Assembly (NCBI GenBank): GCA_002698995.1
Contig: PAAX01000031.1
Span: 1 to 63,565, forward strand
Length of the DNA stretch: 63,565 nucleotides
Direction: 5' to 3'
Source: Ignavibacteriota bacterium
GTDB lineage: Bacteria > Bacteroidota > Ignavibacteria > Ignavibacteriales > Melioribacteraceae
How positions within the stretch are numbered: the first letter of the stretch is position 1; every line of letters begins with the position of its first letter. The translations under genes and the position numbers were made by a program. Below, one piece after another: positions 60,932-63,565 of this stretch. A model generated the notes under the pieces. The model made no database searches. It saw only the letters and a program-made list of their open reading frames with translations, and had not been told where the DNA came from.

Positions 60932-63262
60932 TTATTTAAGCAGCAACATCTTGCGGACTTGGGAGTGCGTGCCTGCTTGAATCTTGTATATGTACAATCC
61001 GCTTGAAAGATTACCAGCGTTAAAGTTTACTTCATAAGTTCCGGCTTGTTTTTGCTCGTTTACTAATTCTGCAACTTCATTTCCAAGTATGTCATAAACT
61101 TTTAATGTAACGTACTCACTACTCGGTACTGTGTACTCAATACTGGTTGTAGGGTTAAACGGATTTGGATAATTCTGTTTAAGTGAAAAATTATTCGCTG
61201 TTTTTACTTCAATCTCAATTTCTTTAGAATATTCGAACGAACCATCATAATCTATTTGTTTTAATCTATAATAGTATTTCCCCTTCTCCACATCTTTATC
61301 TAAGTAAGTATATTTATTTATATCTGTTGTTGTGCCTTTACCTTCTCTATAACCAACCATTCGGAATTCTTTATTTTCGTTTTTTCTTTCTATTACAAAC
61401 ATGTGATTATTTATTTCAGTGGCAGTGGACCATGTCAGGGCTACACCAGTTCCGGATACATCTGCAGAAAATGAGATTAGTTCGACTGGAACATTTTCGC
61501 CAATTTCAATATACTGAATAATACCATTCTCACCTGCTGTCACTATTAAGTTATTTTCAATTGCAAAAATAGTATGAAGATTTAAATATGGTGGGGTACT
61601 TGAACTGTTCCAGGAAAAACCTCTATCATTAGTAATGTAGACTGAACCATTTTGGCCACATAGAAAACCTTGAGTTGAGGTTAAAAAGTCAAAATCCCAG
61701 AATTCGTAATATGGATGATTATAGATCGTTGTCCATGTGCTTCCCCCATTCTCGGTTCTATGAATTTTTCCTCCAGATGAAAGTGCTAATCCAATGTTAG
61801 AATCAAAAAAATGCAGCTTTAATATATTAGAAAATTCATTTAAATAATGTATTGACCAACTTTGACCATCGTCTGTTGTTCTGAGAATTAAACCATCATT
61901 CCCGCCTATCCATCCAGAAGAAGCATTTATGAATTCAATAGTATTCAAATTGTTTGATCTGCCTGTGTTTGAGGGATTCCAGCTATTTCCCGAATCAGTT
62001 GATCTTAATAAAGTACCTTTATCGCCAACAATCCACCCATTAAAATAATTAACAAAATTAATTGAATTTAAATTTACTGTTACTCCAGAATTTTTCTTGA
62101 CCCAACTGCGGTATAAGTTCGTTGATTTTATTATTACTCCACTGTCACCGACTGCGATTGCAGTGCTCAGGTCCAATGTATTTACTGAATTTAATCTTTT
62201 CATAGTTGGACTATCGCCAGACACCCATAAATCACCAACAAATCTCAAAATTGTTCCATTTTCTCCAACTGCCACACCGTGCGTTGGATCAGCTAGATGA
62301 ATATCATTCAAGTTGTTGTATTCGCCTAAGTTGAAGGAATTCCAGGTATCTCCGCCATCATTCGTTTTAAATAGAGAATTAAATATACCAACCAAAAAGC
62401 CTGTTTGTTCGTCTAAGAACTTAATGTCCGTTATGCGAGAACACCCAGGTATGGAAATCATTCTCCAATTATTACCACCGTCTGTGGTTTTGAAAATTTT
62501 ACCAATTCCTGTGATGAAACCAAGAGTATCATTTACAAATTTTGTACGTGAAAGAACATTTGAATTCAAGGGTATGCTTTCCCAGACTGCACCTCCATCA
62601 GTACTACGTAATACTTCATTTCGTGATGCTATCCAGCCTCTATTTTCATCTTGAAAGTAGATATCATAGCACATCTTGTCAATTCCTGTTTGCTGCTCAA
62701 ACCAGTTATTACCTCCATCAGTTGTTTTAAATAAGTCCCCCCAACCAACTGTCCAACCAATACTATCATTAATAAAAAATACTGAATTTAAATTTGATGG
62801 AAGTGATAAAACGGATTGCCATGAACCCATAAAGGGAGAAGCTTTAAAGACATTACCATTTTCACTAACTGCCCAACCCTCAGTTCCGATTTGAAATATA
62901 TCATTTACTGCTGTAGTATTGCCTGAATAAGCATTATACCAACTAAAACCACTATCAGTAGTTTTAACTATAAATCCAGGACCAACATAATATCTTTGCC
63001 CAACTGCAACTCCATTGTTTTGGTCAGCGAATTTTAATGAAAGTATATCCCAGCCACGCAATGATGAAACAGTTGACCAATATCGCCCACCATTGGTTGT
63101 TCTTGCAATCTTAGATTCACCACCAATATAGCCAACATTTTTATTAACAAAATCAATAGTATAAAAATCGGTTCGTATCTCGCTGTGCATAGTATTCCAT
63201 TGAGAAGATATTTGAACACTTAAAATTACGAAAAGGCAAATAGACATTAATAATCTTAGCAT
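60932..63262 (-). CDS. Secreted YCF48/BNR-repeat propeller protein with T9SS sorting domain
   Basis: A 776-residue protein: signal peptide MLRLLMSICLFVILSVQISSQ, then about thirteen repeats of the photosystem II assembly factor/BNR type (NKNVGYIGGESKIARTTNGGRYWS, F...D...GW.VG......TTDGGNNW), forming a double propeller to about residue 575. An Ig-like linker (VPVELISFSADVSGTGVALTWSTATEINNHMFVIERK) and a type IX sorting domain from about 695 (QNYPNPFNPTTSIEYTVP ... SGLYIYKIQAG ... VRKMLLLK) follow. It is exported to the cell surface; ligand unknown. AGGAAC precedes the ATG. Confidence 0.87.
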   Translation of the reverse strand: MLRLLMSICLFVILSVQISSQWNTMHSEIRTDFYTIDFVNKNVGYIGGESKIARTTNGGRYWSTVSSLRGWDILSLKFADQNNGVAVGQRYYVGPGFIVKTTDSGFSWYNAYSGNTTAVNDIFQIGTEGWAVSENGNVFKASPFMGSWQSVLSLPSNLNSVFFINDSIGWTVGWGDLFKTTDGGNNWFEQQTGIDKMCYDIYFQDENRGWIASRNEVLRSTDGGAVWESIPLNSNVLSRTKFVNDTLGFITGIGKIFKTTDGGNNWRMISIPGCSRITDIKFLDEQTGFLVGIFNSLFKTNDGGDTWNSFNLGEYNNLNDIHLADPTHGVAVGENGTILRFVGDLWVSGDSPTMKRLNSVNTLDLSTAIAVGDSGVIIKSTNLYRSWVKKNSGVTVNLNSINFVNYFNGWIVGDKGTLLRSTDSGNSWNPSNTGRSNNLNTIEFINASSGWIGGNDGLILRTTDDGQSWSIHYLNEFSNILKLHFFDSNIGLALSSGGKIHRTENGGSTWTTIYNHPYYEFWDFDFLTSTQGFLCGQNGSVYITNDRGFSWNSSSTPPYLNLHTIFAIENNLIVTAGENGIIQYIEIGENVPVELISFSADVSGTGVALTWSTATEINNHMFVIERKNENKEFRMVGYREGKGTTTDINKYTYLDKDVEKGKYYYRLKQIDYDGSFEYSKEIEIEVKTANNFSLKQNYPNPFNPTTSIEYTVPSSEYVTLKVYDILGNEVAELVNEQKQAGTYEVNFNAGNLSSGLYIYKIQAGTHSQVRKMLLLK

Positions 63263-63323
63263 CTTTGTTCCTATTTTTAATAATTATATATATCGAAATA
63301 CAATCTACATAATAATTATAATG

Positions 63324-63503
63324 TTATTTTATATGCATAGTCCATTTTTTTGATACATCTATACATCCTTGTATTGTAGTAGATGCTGTTGCCCAGCTTA
63401 TAAATGGTGCGGTATTATTTCCTTGCGGACTTACATACCTAATCTCGCTGTACGTTAAAATGTTGAGTAGTAAAAACGTCAAGATGGTTAGTATTTCTTT
63501 CAT
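63324..63503 (-). pseudogene. Truncated N-terminal fragment of a beta-helix (PPC/pectate-lyase-like) secreted protein
   Basis: A 59-codon frame on the minus strand starts with a signal peptide (MKEILTILTFLLLNILTYSEI). It continues with RYVSPQGNNTAPFISWATA and STTIQGCIDVSKK, the standard opening of secreted right-handed beta-helix proteins (YVSPTGNNTPPYTSWATAATTIQDAID). It then stops after SKKWTMHIK, where the full proteins continue for hundreds of residues. It appears to be a remnant left by deletion, or a stop mutation with loss of the body. It lies directly upstream of the YCF48-like gene. Confidence 0.55.
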
Positions 63504-63565
63504 AAGAAGAGCATATAATTATTTAACAATAATTAAATATAAAGTATATGAGTTCTATTGGCAAG

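Overview
The window looks like a chromosomal segment of an AT-rich member of the Bacteroidota/Chlorobiota group, most likely Ignavibacteria (Melioribacter/Ignavibacterium-like). The evidence is: type IX secretion (T9SS) C-terminal sorting domains of the NYPNPFNP type on two exported proteins; TonB receptors and outer-membrane barrels ending in AQ-type signal peptides; several promoters of the TTG-N19-21-TAnnTTTG form; and many large PAS histidine kinases. The species assignment is inference from protein style only.

Layout. 1-2497 is the N-terminal part of a GLUG-repeat surface protein on the minus strand that runs off the left edge and carries palindromic repeats read in frame. 3.0-4.5 kb holds a VOC-fold enzyme and a hemolysin III/TrhA membrane protein. 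4.8-8.85 kb is a three-gene signalling operon: histidine kinase, receiver-nucleotide cyclase fusion, and OmpR-type regulator. 8.9-13.2 kb is a tightly packed four-gene operon (UbiA-type prenyltransferase, diacylglycerol/sphingosine-kinase-like protein, ThiL/PurM-like protein, alpha-oxoamine synthase) that reads like an uncharacterised lipid or amino-lipid pathway. 13.7-15.6 kb is a convergent restriction-modification pair whose methylase carries its own N-terminal DNA-binding domain. 15.9-22.5 kb holds a barrel protein, a haem-c sensor kinase and a TonB receptor of the haem type. 22.5-32.5 kb is mostly housekeeping (mscL, typA, pgi) plus another TonB receptor, an SDR/DUF2867 protein, a flavin reductase and an SMP-30 protein.

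32.7-41.7 kb is a minus-strand sensory cluster (receiver-kinase, a 1734-residue multi-PAS kinase, CheB-CheR-PAS). 42-43.9 kb encodes a secreted FG-GAP protein. 44-48 kb is a two-gene unit of a 1000-residue ATPase-like protein with a lysine-less P-loop and an MscS channel. 48.2-54.5 kb is the pyruvate dehydrogenase operon (aceE-aceF-lpd), interrupted between aceF and lpd by a decayed 23S-IVP/four-helix-bundle element with inverted-repeat ends. 54.8-58.3 kb has three exported envelope proteins, then recN. An initiator tRNA follows, with a GIY-YIG nuclease gene and a second partial tRNA 3' end behind it. A YCF48/BNR-type T9SS protein and a truncated beta-helix protein fragment end the window.

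Small mobile or repetitive DNA is a recurring theme: two in-frame palindromes, two MITE-like elements with GGGCTGTCTCAAA ends, an IVP element inside a core operon, and a nuclease gene lodged at a tRNA. No rRNA, CRISPR array or transposase gene was seen. All functional statements come from reading motifs, without database searches.
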